A stretch of 64,000 nt of DNA from Pseudoalteromonas denitrificans DSM 6059 (GTDB lineage: Bacteria > Pseudomonadota > Gammaproteobacteria > Enterobacterales > Alteromonadaceae). The notes beneath the pieces are model-generated. The model did not search any database. It saw only the letters and a list, made by a program, of their open reading frames with translations, and was not told the DNA's origin. This document shows, one piece after another, positions 33,131-45,337 of the stretch. Both the position numbers and the translations under genes were made by a program. The DNA lies in contig NZ_FOLO01000004.1 of NCBI RefSeq assembly GCF_900112265.1, positions 1 to 64,000 of the forward strand, read 5' to 3'. The first letter of the stretch is position 1; each line of letters begins with the position of its first letter.

Positions 33131-35473
33131 TTAATTTTCCTTTTGTAAAATGAGGTGGTAATTAAGACCACCGGTACCAAATGAATTAAGTGCAGCAAAC
33201 TGATTGTGTTCAAGCCAAGGTGTATTAGCTTGTGTGATCTGTGCAGGAATTGCCTCAATTAAGAGTTTATTATTTATTTCACCACGCAGTGGTGTAGGAG
33301 GAATTTGTTTATGTTCAAGACTTAACAACAGTTTGCTTAAACCTAATGATCCTGAACCGGCAAAGCAATGACCAAAATTGAACTTTACTGAACCAATTTG
33401 CAAAGGCCTTTGACGTGCTGTTGTTTGATAAATTTGCTTGATTGATTCAATTTCAATGACATCACCTACTGTTGTGCCTGTACCATGCGCTTCAACAACT
33501 TGGATGTCTTCACTATTCACTTCACAAAGAGATAAAGCTTTATTCATAGCAAGTGCTTGACCATCTTTATCAGGTGCTGTCATAGATTTAGCATCGCACG
33601 AACCTGATACAGATCTAATAACACCAAATACTTTATCATTTTCTTTTTCAGCATCTTTTAAACGCTTTAATACAAACAGTGCACCGCCATCTCCTGGAGA
33701 AAATCCATCCGCATCTTGACTAAAAGGAGATATTTTATTTTTCGATAACATCATTTGAGCACTACATAAAACCATATCTCTTTCGTTGGTCGGTAATTCA
33801 AAACCACCCACTAATACTGTATCAAGTCGATTAGATTGCAGTGCCCTCACCCCATTATGTATCGCAGCTAAAGACGATGCACAGGCAGCTTCAACAGCAT
33901 AACATTGAGCATTTAATCCAAATGTTTTAGAGATTAACTCAGCACTACCGCTGGCTGTTAACCCATTTAATGTATGGTTAGTTAATACTGCTTTTTTAGG
34001 CTCAGGAATATCTGTGTTAATTGCTTTAATATGGCTAAAACGTGATTGGCTAATTAAGTTTCTTTCTTGCGATAAACATAAGTTACTTGCCAAAATAACC
34101 CCATTCTTAGCGCCCGGTTTTATATTTTCTAATACCTTAGATGCACAAATCACTGACATTTTTTGGATATTATCCATTTGACGCAGACGAATTGGCATAA
34201 TGGGAATGGGCATTAAATCATCTAACTTATCTAAGTCTCGTAAATAACTTCCTTGAGTGGCATAAGTACTTAGCTTTTGTGCTGCACCCGTTCTTACAAA
34301 AGCATAATGATTTAATCTTGAATTTGGTAAGGTACAAATATCGTCTTCACCATGGGATAATTTATGCCAAAAATTTACTTTATCTGAACAGCTTCCTGCA
34401 AAAGGGGAATAACTGATAATCGCAATATCTTGGTTTTCTTTAATATTTATTTTTTGATGTGACCCTTTACGATCACACTGCAAAGACCAGTTTTGATTAT
34501 GTATGCACTGATCTGTGATGCAAACATCAAGTTCTTGTTTTGCAATTTGATTCACTAATGTTAAAAATACATGATTTGATAAACCAAAGCCTAACTGCCC
34601 CTGACAGAGTATTTTTTTTGCATTCAGTGAAGGTCTCTTTTCTGGCGCAATTATTTTTTTTGTTGGTTCTAATGTAATATCTGATAATACTGCAAGGATC
34701 GGGTCTTTATCTCGACATGCATCTTCATAACGTTTTACAACTAAAGTAATTGCCCCCTCACAAAGGTTTACTTCATCTTTGTTTACATCATATTTTTGAT
34801 TGACGAGCTGACAAATGAGTTCATCATTAAACCTTTGAACAGTTGTTAATATTGCAACATCCGTATCTGGTTGGCAAAGTACATCTTGTGCTAGTTGTAA
34901 TAAATGCAAACCGGTTAAATCTAATGCCTCAATTGTCTGGCATTTACCTCTGACTTTTAAAAAATGCGCAATACGAGCAGGTACACTACTGGCCATTTCA
35001 CCAACACGATCATGTGACGTACAACCGAACTTCTTTTTGATCTCATCTTTGTAACTATCAACAAATGCAGGCGCTTGTGGAGCACTATCAACTAACTGGG
35101 CACATGATTTAACCGCAGAAACTTTAGTTGCATTATCATAGGTCACATCAAAGCCTAAGCTTGTACCGCAATAAACATCTACTTTGTCTCTTTCCCATGA
35201 GTTTTGATCTATTGAGGACATCGCATCTTCTGCTGATTTCAAAGCCAAATATGTTTCACTTGCAATTGCTTTTCTAAAAAGTGGCGGAATGCCAAATTTT
35301 TTAAAGTCTATTTCAATTTCTCTAAATTGATGCCCCAAAAAGTCGGTTTGGCAATTTGAGAATCTGAACGGACTAAATTCTGGCGCAATATGCTCAGGCA
35401 AAGTTTTAAATTGAGCGTATTTTTCAGCATAGGGCAAGCAGGTTCCTATAGCGATAATACAAATATCACTCAT
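33131..35473 (-). CDS. pigJ: PigJ, didomain beta-ketoacyl synthase
   Basis: The 780-residue protein has two thiolase-fold halves. The C-terminal ketosynthase has the triad C531 (VEAACASSLAA), H663 (EAHGTGTTVGD) and H702 (FNFGHCFAGSG). The N-terminal half (about 1-310) is a KS without the cysteine: the matching place reads TIEALDLTGLHL. It probably plays a structural or chain-length-factor-like role. PigJ condenses the pyrrole-2-carboxyl group carried by PigG with a malonyl unit on PigH to start the bipyrrole. It overlaps pigI by 4 bases (ATGA). Confidence 0.92.
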   Translation of the reverse strand: MSDICIIAIGTCLPYAEKYAQFKTLPEHIAPEFSPFRFSNCQTDFLGHQFREIEIDFKKFGIPPLFRKAIASETYLALKSAEDAMSSIDQNSWERDKVDVYCGTSLGFDVTYDNATKVSAVKSCAQLVDSAPQAPAFVDSYKDEIKKKFGCTSHDRVGEMASSVPARIAHFLKVRGKCQTIEALDLTGLHLLQLAQDVLCQPDTDVAILTTVQRFNDELICQLVNQKYDVNKDEVNLCEGAITLVVKRYEDACRDKDPILAVLSDITLEPTKKIIAPEKRPSLNAKKILCQGQLGFGLSNHVFLTLVNQIAKQELDVCITDQCIHNQNWSLQCDRKGSHQKINIKENQDIAIISYSPFAGSCSDKVNFWHKLSHGEDDICTLPNSRLNHYAFVRTGAAQKLSTYATQGSYLRDLDKLDDLMPIPIMPIRLRQMDNIQKMSVICASKVLENIKPGAKNGVILASNLCLSQERNLISQSRFSHIKAINTDIPEPKKAVLTNHTLNGLTASGSAELISKTFGLNAQCYAVEAACASSLAAIHNGVRALQSNRLDTVLVGGFELPTNERDMVLCSAQMMLSKNKISPFSQDADGFSPGDGGALFVLKRLKDAEKENDKVFGVIRSVSGSCDAKSMTAPDKDGQALAMNKALSLCEVNSEDIQVVEAHGTGTTVGDVIEIESIKQIYQTTARQRPLQIGSVKFNFGHCFAGSGSLGLSKLLLSLEHKQIPPTPLRGEINNKLLIEAIPAQITQANTPWLEHNQFAALNSFGTGGLNYHLILQKEN

Positions 35474-36969
35474 GCTAAACTCCTTAAAATTTTATAATCG
35501 ACTTTTCCATTGGCATTTCTTGGGAGCTGTGAAAGGCATTTCACATTATTGGGTACCATGTATCGAGGTAGCTTTTCGCTAGCAAACTGTTTTACAGCTA
35601 AAGTATTAATCTTAGCTTCGGTATTCGGTACTATATATGCTATCAACTTCTGTTGAAAATCTGTTGTAATACACTGTACTACAACTTCATATATCTCAGG
35701 CATAGTGGATAAACATGCGTTTATCTCACCCAACTCAATTCTATGCCCGTTAATTTTAACCATGTCATCTATTCTATCTTGATAGTAATAGACACCATTT
35801 TCAAAACGTACTAAATCACCTGTGGCGTGACCAAACTGTTCATGCAATTTAGCATTTCGCCCATCTATAACATTAGAATATCCAGGTGTAACTGACGGAC
35901 CATAAATAATAAGTTCACCAGTATCACAATCAATAACAGCATCGGAACCAGCAAGTGGTTTACCTATAGGTACAGGGTGATCTTTAGTTAAATCTTCATT
36001 TGTGATCTTATGGTATAAACAGACATTGGTTTCTGTTGGTCCATACCAATTATGTAAGGAACACGTATCAGCAAGGCAAGTGTTAAGCGTTCGCAATGCA
36101 CCAATAGGATAAACCTCACCCGCAAATATGACATGTCGAAGTCTTGATGTAGTATTTTTATCTAGCGCATTTGTTGCAACCATCATAGATAAAACTGATG
36201 GCACGCTATACCAGATACTCACATTGTATTTTTTGATGCCATTTACCAGCTCAGCCACAAATTTTTGCTGTTGGGTCGTTATTACCCATGTTGCGGCACC
36301 CACCTGGGATGCAGCAAAAAGATCAAAAGTACTTAAATCAAATGAAAATGAAGCATGATTACTTAAGACGTCTTTTTGCGTTAGATTTAATGAATCCACC
36401 GCCCAATTAATGAAATAAGCAAGGTTTTTATGACTAATTTGAACACCTTTAGGCACCCCCGTCGATCCTGATGTAAATAAGATTGCCGCAACTTCATCCG
36501 GTTTTGCTTTGTGAAATATAGCTTTCTTGTCCAGACGCTCATCAAGAAAAACCTGTTTTTGATCTTTATTTAAGAAATAACAACTTTCTTGGCTTAAAAC
36601 AAATCTTGAAACTAAAACGTCATTTAACATTTTGCATTTGCTTTCATCTGTAATAATCAAGTCTGGCTGAGCTTGTGAAATAATAGATAAAATACGTTCT
36701 ATAGGTTGAGATGCATCCACAGGTACATAAATAGCGCCAGCAGCTAAACAGGCATAAATACTTTTTACATATTCAATGCCTTTATCCAGATGGATCAGGA
36801 TACGTTTACCCTTAAGATCCTCATTTAAAAAAGCATTTGACCATTGCAAAACGGTTTGTTCTAGCGTTTCATAACTCACAGATTCATCAAGACAATGCAC
36901 TGCAATATTTTCAGGAAATTGCTTACAACTTCGCTCAAATCCAGACATAATGGAATTAAATTCTGTCAT
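35470..36969 (-). CDS. pigI: PigI, L-prolyl-AMP ligase
   Basis: The 499-residue adenylation domain has the core motifs AILFTSGSTGVPKGVQ (P-loop), a NWYGPTETN region, GDLVRFENGVYYYQDRIDDMVKINGHRIE and a C-terminal lysine in NGKVDYK. It activates L-proline and loads it on the phosphopantetheine of PigG. It has no fused carrier or condensation domain, as expected for PigI/RedM. It is separated from pigH by 70 bases that carry a 15-bp hairpin, the longest gap in the operon, and it overlaps pigJ by 4 bases. Confidence 0.93.
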   Translation of the reverse strand: MTEFNSIMSGFERSCKQFPENIAVHCLDESVSYETLEQTVLQWSNAFLNEDLKGKRILIHLDKGIEYVKSIYACLAAGAIYVPVDASQPIERILSIISQAQPDLIITDESKCKMLNDVLVSRFVLSQESCYFLNKDQKQVFLDERLDKKAIFHKAKPDEVAAILFTSGSTGVPKGVQISHKNLAYFINWAVDSLNLTQKDVLSNHASFSFDLSTFDLFAASQVGAATWVITTQQQKFVAELVNGIKKYNVSIWYSVPSVLSMMVATNALDKNTTSRLRHVIFAGEVYPIGALRTLNTCLADTCSLHNWYGPTETNVCLYHKITNEDLTKDHPVPIGKPLAGSDAVIDCDTGELIIYGPSVTPGYSNVIDGRNAKLHEQFGHATGDLVRFENGVYYYQDRIDDMVKINGHRIELGEINACLSTMPEIYEVVVQCITTDFQQKLIAYIVPNTEAKINTLAVKQFASEKLPRYMVPNNVKCLSQLPRNANGKVDYKILRSLA

Positions 36970-36994
36970 TAATCTATATCCTTATTAATACAAA

Positions 36995-37032
36995 AGTGCT
37001 TTGGGAAATAACTAAAAATTTCCCAAAGCACT
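36995..37032 (-). other. 15-bp perfect hairpin between pigH and pigI
   Basis: Arms 36995-37009 and 37018-37032 (AGTGCTTTGGGAAAT and complement) surround an 8-base loop. Only TTTG follows the stem on the minus strand, so termination would be partial at best. It is the only long stable stem inside the operon. Confidence 0.75.
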
Positions 37033-37039
37033 GCATAAA

Positions 37040-38968
37040 TTAAATTAACGACGATTGTGCGAACTTAACACCAACTTCTAAAGCAGCATCAGTAAGAATT
37101 TCACACGCTTTATCTAGGTTTTCCTGTGTATGTTCACTGGTAATACTCATTCTTAAACGTGCATCCCCAACAGCAACACCAGGAAAAACAACCGTTTGAC
37201 AGAATAAGCCTCTCGCACGAACCGCTCGACCAAAGTCTAAGGTAATGCGATCATTACCAACAACAATTGGAATAATGGCACTATCAGAGTTTTCTAGATC
37301 AAAACCAAGGTTAAGCAATTTAGAACGGATATAACGTATGTTATGCCACAGTTGCTTTAATCTTTGCGGTTCATTAATCATGACATCAATTGACGCAATA
37401 ACACCCGCTGCGACAGGAGCTGGAATGGTTGCAGCAAAAACATAAGAGTTCGAGTAGAAACGTAAATATTCAACGACCTCTTCATCAGCACAAATAAACC
37501 CCCCTAAGCCACTGAGAGATTTACTTAAAGTTCCCATTTCAAGGTCGACCTGACCTTTCATATTAAAGTGCTCGGTTGTACCTGAACCTGTAGCACCGAG
37601 CACACCCGTTGAATGCGCATCATCCACTAAAACTCGAGCGCCATATTGGTCTGCTAATTTAACGAGTCTAGGCAAGTCAACAATGTCACCATGCATACTA
37701 AATACACCATCAGTCACAATGAGTTTTCCACCAGGTTGATCAGCATACTTAGCCAAAGATTTTTCTAAACTTGAAAGAGAATGAGCGTATAGTTTTCTTG
37801 ATGCGCCAGATAATTTACAGCCATCCTGAATACTCATATGGTTAATATTATCTGTAAAGACCAGATCATTTCGACCCACTAATGCTGAAATGGCACCTAA
37901 GTTAGCTGAATAACCTGAAGGATACACAATACATGACTCTCTACCTTTGAGCTTTGCTAACTTTCGCTCTAACTCCAAGTGCAATACATTACTACCAGCA
38001 ATAATACGACAACCAGTGTTTGTTGCACCATAGCGCCCTGCAGCATCTTGAATTGCGCTGATCACTTGTGGATGCGCTGACAAACCTAAGTAGCTATTAG
38101 AGCCAAACATGAGAAATTCACGGCTTTTACCGGCCACTTCATCATAAATGATGGCTTTATTAGTACAGGTTGACTCTAGCGGCATACCGTACCAATAATG
38201 CCCTTCTTGCTCTTTTTTCTTATAAAATTTTGAAAATTCACGCGTCTTATGAAAAAGGTCATCATTTTGAATAGATGAAAAGTCCATCATGGTACGAGAA
38301 TCAAACTCATCTTCGCTTTGTGAAATAGTCGATTCTTCTTCCACTTCACTTGAGTTTGTAAGCTCAGAAATGGCATGTGTTAAAACCCACTTCTCATCAT
38401 TAAGTTTATCCCCTAAGCTTTCACAAATGTAGTTTAAAATTTGTTCGATCGAATCAAGGGTATGGTCATTTTCGACTGTATCCAGTAAAAAATTATTGCA
38501 AATGTCCTTAAGAGCAAAAAGTTTTGCTGCACTATCTATACCTAGTTCTGTTTCTAAGTCTGCTGATAAAGACAATTCAGAAACTGAATAACCACTGTGA
38601 GAAGAAATGATTTGACGTATATAATTAAGGATCGCAGTTCTTGATGGCGATTCATCTACACTTTCTTTTTGAGATGAAAAGTTAATACCTTGCTTCTTAA
38701 TCAGTTTCTCAACTCTAAAATAAATATCATTGATAGTCTCCACACCATCACCATTAATTGATGCATCAGTACCTGAAGTTGAAATACCTATTTGTTCATA
38801 AACGTAAGTTAAAACTTCGGCTAAAGTAATAGAGTCGACACCTAAGTCGTATTCTAAATGACTTGAGCCATCAAGCTCTTTTATGTCATATTGTGTTAAC
38901 TGTGCAACATGATTGAAAATAACGGATAATAAATCTAAGTCGTTGATTACTTGTTCTGTTTCACTCAT
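37040..38968 (-). CDS. pigH: PigH, tandem ACP plus alpha-oxoamine synthase (seryl transferase)
   Basis: I take the ATG at 38968, which overlaps the pigG stop (ATGA) and has AAGGAG just upstream, giving 642 residues. There are two carrier domains with phosphopantetheine serines S46 (GVDSIT) and S146 (GIDSAA). A linker follows to about 240 and then a PLP-dependent alpha-oxoamine synthase with the Schiff-base lysine K483 in GTLSKSLSG. It holds malonate and the pyrrolyl-beta-keto intermediate, then decarboxylatively adds serine to form 4-hydroxy-2,2'-bipyrrole-5-methanol. Domain order matches Serratia PigH. Confidence 0.94.
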   Translation of the reverse strand: MSETEQVINDLDLLSVIFNHVAQLTQYDIKELDGSSHLEYDLGVDSITLAEVLTYVYEQIGISTSGTDASINGDGVETINDIYFRVEKLIKKQGINFSSQKESVDESPSRTAILNYIRQIISSHSGYSVSELSLSADLETELGIDSAAKLFALKDICNNFLLDTVENDHTLDSIEQILNYICESLGDKLNDEKWVLTHAISELTNSSEVEEESTISQSEDEFDSRTMMDFSSIQNDDLFHKTREFSKFYKKKEQEGHYWYGMPLESTCTNKAIIYDEVAGKSREFLMFGSNSYLGLSAHPQVISAIQDAAGRYGATNTGCRIIAGSNVLHLELERKLAKLKGRESCIVYPSGYSANLGAISALVGRNDLVFTDNINHMSIQDGCKLSGASRKLYAHSLSSLEKSLAKYADQPGGKLIVTDGVFSMHGDIVDLPRLVKLADQYGARVLVDDAHSTGVLGATGSGTTEHFNMKGQVDLEMGTLSKSLSGLGGFICADEEVVEYLRFYSNSYVFAATIPAPVAAGVIASIDVMINEPQRLKQLWHNIRYIRSKLLNLGFDLENSDSAIIPIVVGNDRITLDFGRAVRARGLFCQTVVFPGVAVGDARLRMSITSEHTQENLDKACEILTDAALEVGVKFAQSSLI

Positions 38969-39213
38969 GCTCCTTTCTCCTGTAAACGACACACTAAAGC
39001 GTTGACCTCATTGATAGATGAAAAATTAATCGGGTTTATTTCCATCATTGAAACAATTACGCCTGTTTGTTCTTTTATAAAATCAACCAAATCAAAAATA
39101 GATGCTGAATCAACAATATTTAATGCTAATAATTGCGTATCGTTCGAAAGCATGTCGCTTTGCCCGTCTAAATAACTATCAACAATATATTTTCTTAGAT
39201 TATCTATAAACAT
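38965..39213 (-). CDS. pigG: PigG, peptidyl carrier protein
   Basis: The 82-residue carrier protein has its attachment serine at S36 in NIVDSASIFDLV. It holds L-proline, activated by PigI, while PigA oxidises it to pyrrole-2-carboxyl. It lies 12 bases after pigF and overlaps pigH by 4 bases. Size and context are as in other prodiginine clusters. Confidence 0.92.
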   Translation of the reverse strand: MFIDNLRKYIVDSYLDGQSDMLSNDTQLLALNIVDSASIFDLVDFIKEQTGVIVSMMEINPINFSSINEVNALVCRLQEKGA

Positions 39214-39225
39214 AATTTACTTCCC

Positions 39226-40245
39226 TTAAATTTTTTCACCTACAAATAGCGTTCTTGGTCCTGGAATATCTAAAATTCTGACATTCGAAAACCCTGCATC
39301 TTCAAAACGCTTAATATAGGTTTTTATGTCGCTTTCTATTCCACCATCAGTTGAAACCAGCATATTAAGTGATAATAAAGAAGTGAATTCAGGGCCTGTA
39401 TTGTCATCGTTAAGTGGCGTTTCTGATGCAATGAATCGTCCCCCTACAGGCATAGCTTGAAAAATGTTATTTAAAATAACCATTTGAGTTTCATGGGAAT
39501 AATCATGAAGCATCCAACCCAAATGTACTAAATCATATTCAATATCTGGCAGCTCACCGGTGATTACATTGCCTTCAATGACATCTATACGATTACCGTA
39601 ACCTTGTTCACCTAATTTATCTAACAAGAAGCTTTTTGCTTGTGGTAATTCACATATCGCCAACTCTATATCAGTAAACTTATCAGCAACAGCGATGGGT
39701 AGAGTACCAATCCCGCTCCCGATATCTAAGAATCGTTTATGCTTTGAAAAATCATATTCTGATGTGAACCCATCAATAAAGGGCTGTGCAAACTTCCCTA
39801 AGAACTCTTGAAAATCAGCCACATCGTCTAAGTTGTGATATAACATGTCAAACCAGCTTCTATTATCACCAAAAGCGGCGACTCTTTGATGACTGTCTTG
39901 CTGAATGCCAGACGATAAATTCGACCATAATGGATATAAAAAAGTATCAATATGTCTGCCTAACCATCCTAGCCATTGCGGTTTATCGCTGACTAAAAAG
40001 TCTTTATGCTCTTGTGGTAAAATATAGTTTTCACCATCCTTTTTTAAATACTCCATTGCCACTAAAGCAATTAAAAGTCGCTCTAATGCCGCTGGCGGCA
40101 ATAATGATTTTGTTGCTAATGATTCAACTGTTTGAGCTTGATCATTAAAATAATCAAAAATCTTTAAATCTAATGCTGCTGTAATTGTTTTGGTTTTAAA
40201 AAAACCCATCATGTGATCAACTGTTTGTTCCATTGTTTTACTCAT
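39226..40245 (-). CDS. pigF: PigF, SAM-dependent O-methyltransferase
   Basis: The start at 40245 (MSKTMEQ) is preferred because GAGGTG lies 6 bases upstream; a further ATG four codons earlier overlaps that site. The 339-residue protein has an N-terminal dimerisation helix domain and a class I methyltransferase fold with FLDIGSGIGTLPIA near residue 165. The late GWMLHDYSHE stretch matches the His/Asp region of plant-type O-methyltransferases. It methylates the bipyrrole hydroxyl (HBC to MBC). The 7-bp repeat directly upstream could change its translation. Confidence 0.92.
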   Translation of the reverse strand: MSKTMEQTVDHMMGFFKTKTITAALDLKIFDYFNDQAQTVESLATKSLLPPAALERLLIALVAMEYLKKDGENYILPQEHKDFLVSDKPQWLGWLGRHIDTFLYPLWSNLSSGIQQDSHQRVAAFGDNRSWFDMLYHNLDDVADFQEFLGKFAQPFIDGFTSEYDFSKHKRFLDIGSGIGTLPIAVADKFTDIELAICELPQAKSFLLDKLGEQGYGNRIDVIEGNVITGELPDIEYDLVHLGWMLHDYSHETQMVILNNIFQAMPVGGRFIASETPLNDDNTGPEFTSLLSLNMLVSTDGGIESDIKTYIKRFEDAGFSNVRILDIPGPRTLFVGEKI

Positions 40246-40259
40246 ACTGCACCTCATAT

Positions 40260-42824
<2,565 letters not shown>

Positions 42825-45314
42825 TTAAGATTCCGTTATAGGTTGTTCGGTTGGTTCAGTAACATTCCATGGGAACTGTTCTTTGATCTCTTCAGTCAAA
42901 ACAGGATCACGTTGCCAACCTTTCGCTGTGGCTAAAGTGATACCGTCACCTTCATTATTGTGATTAACAACAACAGAAAATAAATTCAGTCTTCTTGGTG
43001 CTGTTAAAGCGGCTTCCATTTCTGTTGCATCAAATTTTGTAATGGTTTTAGATACAACATCAAAGTTATTTACTGTGTCTTGCCACTCATCTTGATGTAA
43101 ATTTATCAATCGCATTTGTTTTGACGTTCTATTCATCAAAATACGTTCTTGATACGTATTTATTACGGATAAACCACCATTACAAAAAAACATGATTGTG
43201 ATGTTTTTATTTAAGTTTTCAGGATGAGTTAATAAATTTTCAATAAAAGAGGGATAAATATCCGGCACCATGCCTTTAGCGCCATCCCCAATAAAAGCAA
43301 TAATATTTGTTGGGCAGGTATGGGCTAGGAAAATTGATGATAGTAATGCGTCACCCATAAGCGCTCGGCCATACCAGCCAGAAAATCCGCGTCGTGTTGT
43401 TGCAACATTTCGAATAGCCGATATACCACAACGCCCTACATCATAGATCCCCGTATAATCAAAATTTTGCTTTATGATCAGTTTTTCTATTACCTGATTA
43501 AACTCAGAGAAAAAATAATTAGGAGACATGGGTGTACTGGGTAATTTACTAATGACATCTGATTGACTATCAAAATACCCGTTAATTAAGCTCATGCGGC
43601 GCTTTTTTAATTCAGGAGATACCTTAAGGTTTTCTTTAATAAACTTTAAAAATGTTTTGCTATCCATTTGCAAACCAATATCGCTAAAAGGTGCAATATG
43701 AATAGGATTATGCGTCACTTGAACAATATTTAATTTGTTATTTAATCGGCCTTCAGTAAAAGGTGAACATATTTGAGAAACACGACTTTTTACGAAAAAC
43801 AAACACTGTTCTTCAGGTGGGTTTAACTTATCATGTGTATATAAATAGTTATAAACGCGAGGACTGAACCCATAAATAGATAAAGTGCCTAAATAATTAA
43901 TATTCCTTTTGCCATTAATATATTTAGAAACAGAACCAGGATAAGGCAGAGAGTCCACTAATGCTATACCCGCTTCATGAGCAATACTTTGCACAAGCAA
44001 AGATTCATCATCATCTAAAGGGCCAAGTTGCCATACTATTTTTTCAGGGCCATTATTTACTAATTCAAGTGCAGCATTTAATTGTTTAGCAAGCTCAGCT
44101 TCATCAGAAACTGATTTGCTGTGATCTTCCATTTTTTCATAAACAATTTTTTCGGCTAATTCATTGACAGGCTTGGATGCATCTAAAACATTTGGTGTCA
44201 CTAATAATACTACTGGTCCTTCATCTTTATGATAAAGCTCAAATGCATTATTTAAATCATTATTTATTTGGTCTGTATCTTCCATATATACATAATTGAT
44301 TCTTTTTGCATCTAATACTGCACGGGTATCTTCACTTGGCGTGATTGTTCCTTGAAAAGAATACCAATGACTTGGTTTATTTTCAGCAACAACAATAAAG
44401 CCTTTAGCTGCAGCTTCTTTTAGGTTGGCTAAAGTGCCTTTAAACTCATCAACCATACCACTTGTAACAACAAGCAAAAACGGCGTTTTATATAACTGCC
44501 AATTTGCCATTGCACCACATGCTAATGCATGTTCACAAGGGCCTCTAAGTACCAAGCCTCCATTTTTTGGTGCTTCACGATCTATGTAGCCTATTAAATT
44601 TGAAATAACTGAACCTGTGTAATAGCTCATATTCCATTTATTTGGAGAAACATGATTGAAGAAGCGAATTAATTGCTCTCCTAAAGTATTATTATGAAAT
44701 ACCTCACCCAAAGGCTTTATTCTGCGATTTGCATAATTCATCTCGAAGAAGTCCATCCACAAACACAAAAGTTGCGTTTGAAAAGTACTTAAGTCTTCAG
44801 AGCGCACTTGCTCAATGAATTGCTGTGGTAAGTAACGAATGCTCTTATGATGACCTTTAAGAAAAACAGCTGCTGAAAAAGATGAATAAAAAGCGGGGAT
44901 TTCAGCACTTTTCAAGCTTCTATAAAAAGTTAATAGATCGTAATCTACCTTTTCAATAGAGTCATCTTGGTGCCCCATAGAAGCTTGATCATAATAAACC
45001 ATGCCAACATGACATTCCCCCTCATCCTCTAAAGTTTGCGATTGAATGATTTTTTTAGCTGCACCTTCTAAACTTTCTGACTGAAAAACAGAAATATCTA
45101 TCGTTTTATTTTTACTTTGTAAATAATTTATCGCTTTTAATTTAGTTTCTAAATATAACTGATCAGATACTGCATTTTTTACTTCGATGTTTATATCAGC
45201 ATCAACATTCACCTGATTAAAAACATATTCTTTTATATCACTCAGTACACTCAGGCCTGTTTCAAAAAAGTCTGGGTTTTTAGTAACAACAACTATTCCA
45301 ACTGTTATTTTCAT
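42825..45314 (-). CDS. pigD: PigD, thiamine-diphosphate-dependent enzyme of the MAP branch
   Basis: The 829-residue protein ends in a ThDP-binding domain with IIAFIGDGAKGM and an NGGLSVIN asparagine about 30 residues later, the GDG-N motif. The N-terminal region is an extra domain typical of PigD. In Serratia PigD adds the acetyl unit from pyruvate to 2-octenal to give 3-acetyloctanal. The chain length of the enal sets the alkyl group of MAP. Gaps are 23 bases to pigC and 3 to pigE. Confidence 0.93.
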   Translation of the reverse strand: MKITVGIVVVTKNPDFFETGLSVLSDIKEYVFNQVNVDADINIEVKNAVSDQLYLETKLKAINYLQSKNKTIDISVFQSESLEGAAKKIIQSQTLEDEGECHVGMVYYDQASMGHQDDSIEKVDYDLLTFYRSLKSAEIPAFYSSFSAAVFLKGHHKSIRYLPQQFIEQVRSEDLSTFQTQLLCLWMDFFEMNYANRRIKPLGEVFHNNTLGEQLIRFFNHVSPNKWNMSYYTGSVISNLIGYIDREAPKNGGLVLRGPCEHALACGAMANWQLYKTPFLLVVTSGMVDEFKGTLANLKEAAAKGFIVVAENKPSHWYSFQGTITPSEDTRAVLDAKRINYVYMEDTDQINNDLNNAFELYHKDEGPVVLLVTPNVLDASKPVNELAEKIVYEKMEDHSKSVSDEAELAKQLNAALELVNNGPEKIVWQLGPLDDDESLLVQSIAHEAGIALVDSLPYPGSVSKYINGKRNINYLGTLSIYGFSPRVYNYLYTHDKLNPPEEQCLFFVKSRVSQICSPFTEGRLNNKLNIVQVTHNPIHIAPFSDIGLQMDSKTFLKFIKENLKVSPELKKRRMSLINGYFDSQSDVISKLPSTPMSPNYFFSEFNQVIEKLIIKQNFDYTGIYDVGRCGISAIRNVATTRRGFSGWYGRALMGDALLSSIFLAHTCPTNIIAFIGDGAKGMVPDIYPSFIENLLTHPENLNKNITIMFFCNGGLSVINTYQERILMNRTSKQMRLINLHQDEWQDTVNNFDVVSKTITKFDATEMEAALTAPRRLNLFSVVVNHNNEGDGITLATAKGWQRDPVLTEEIKEQFPWNVTEPTEQPITES

Positions 45315-45337
45315 AATGAACTCCTTTTATCATTTCA

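Noticed and set aside
32812..33258. A longer pigK with 43 extra N-terminal residues
   Set aside because: The extension reads through the end of pigJ in another frame. The ATG at 33129 has a good ribosome binding site.
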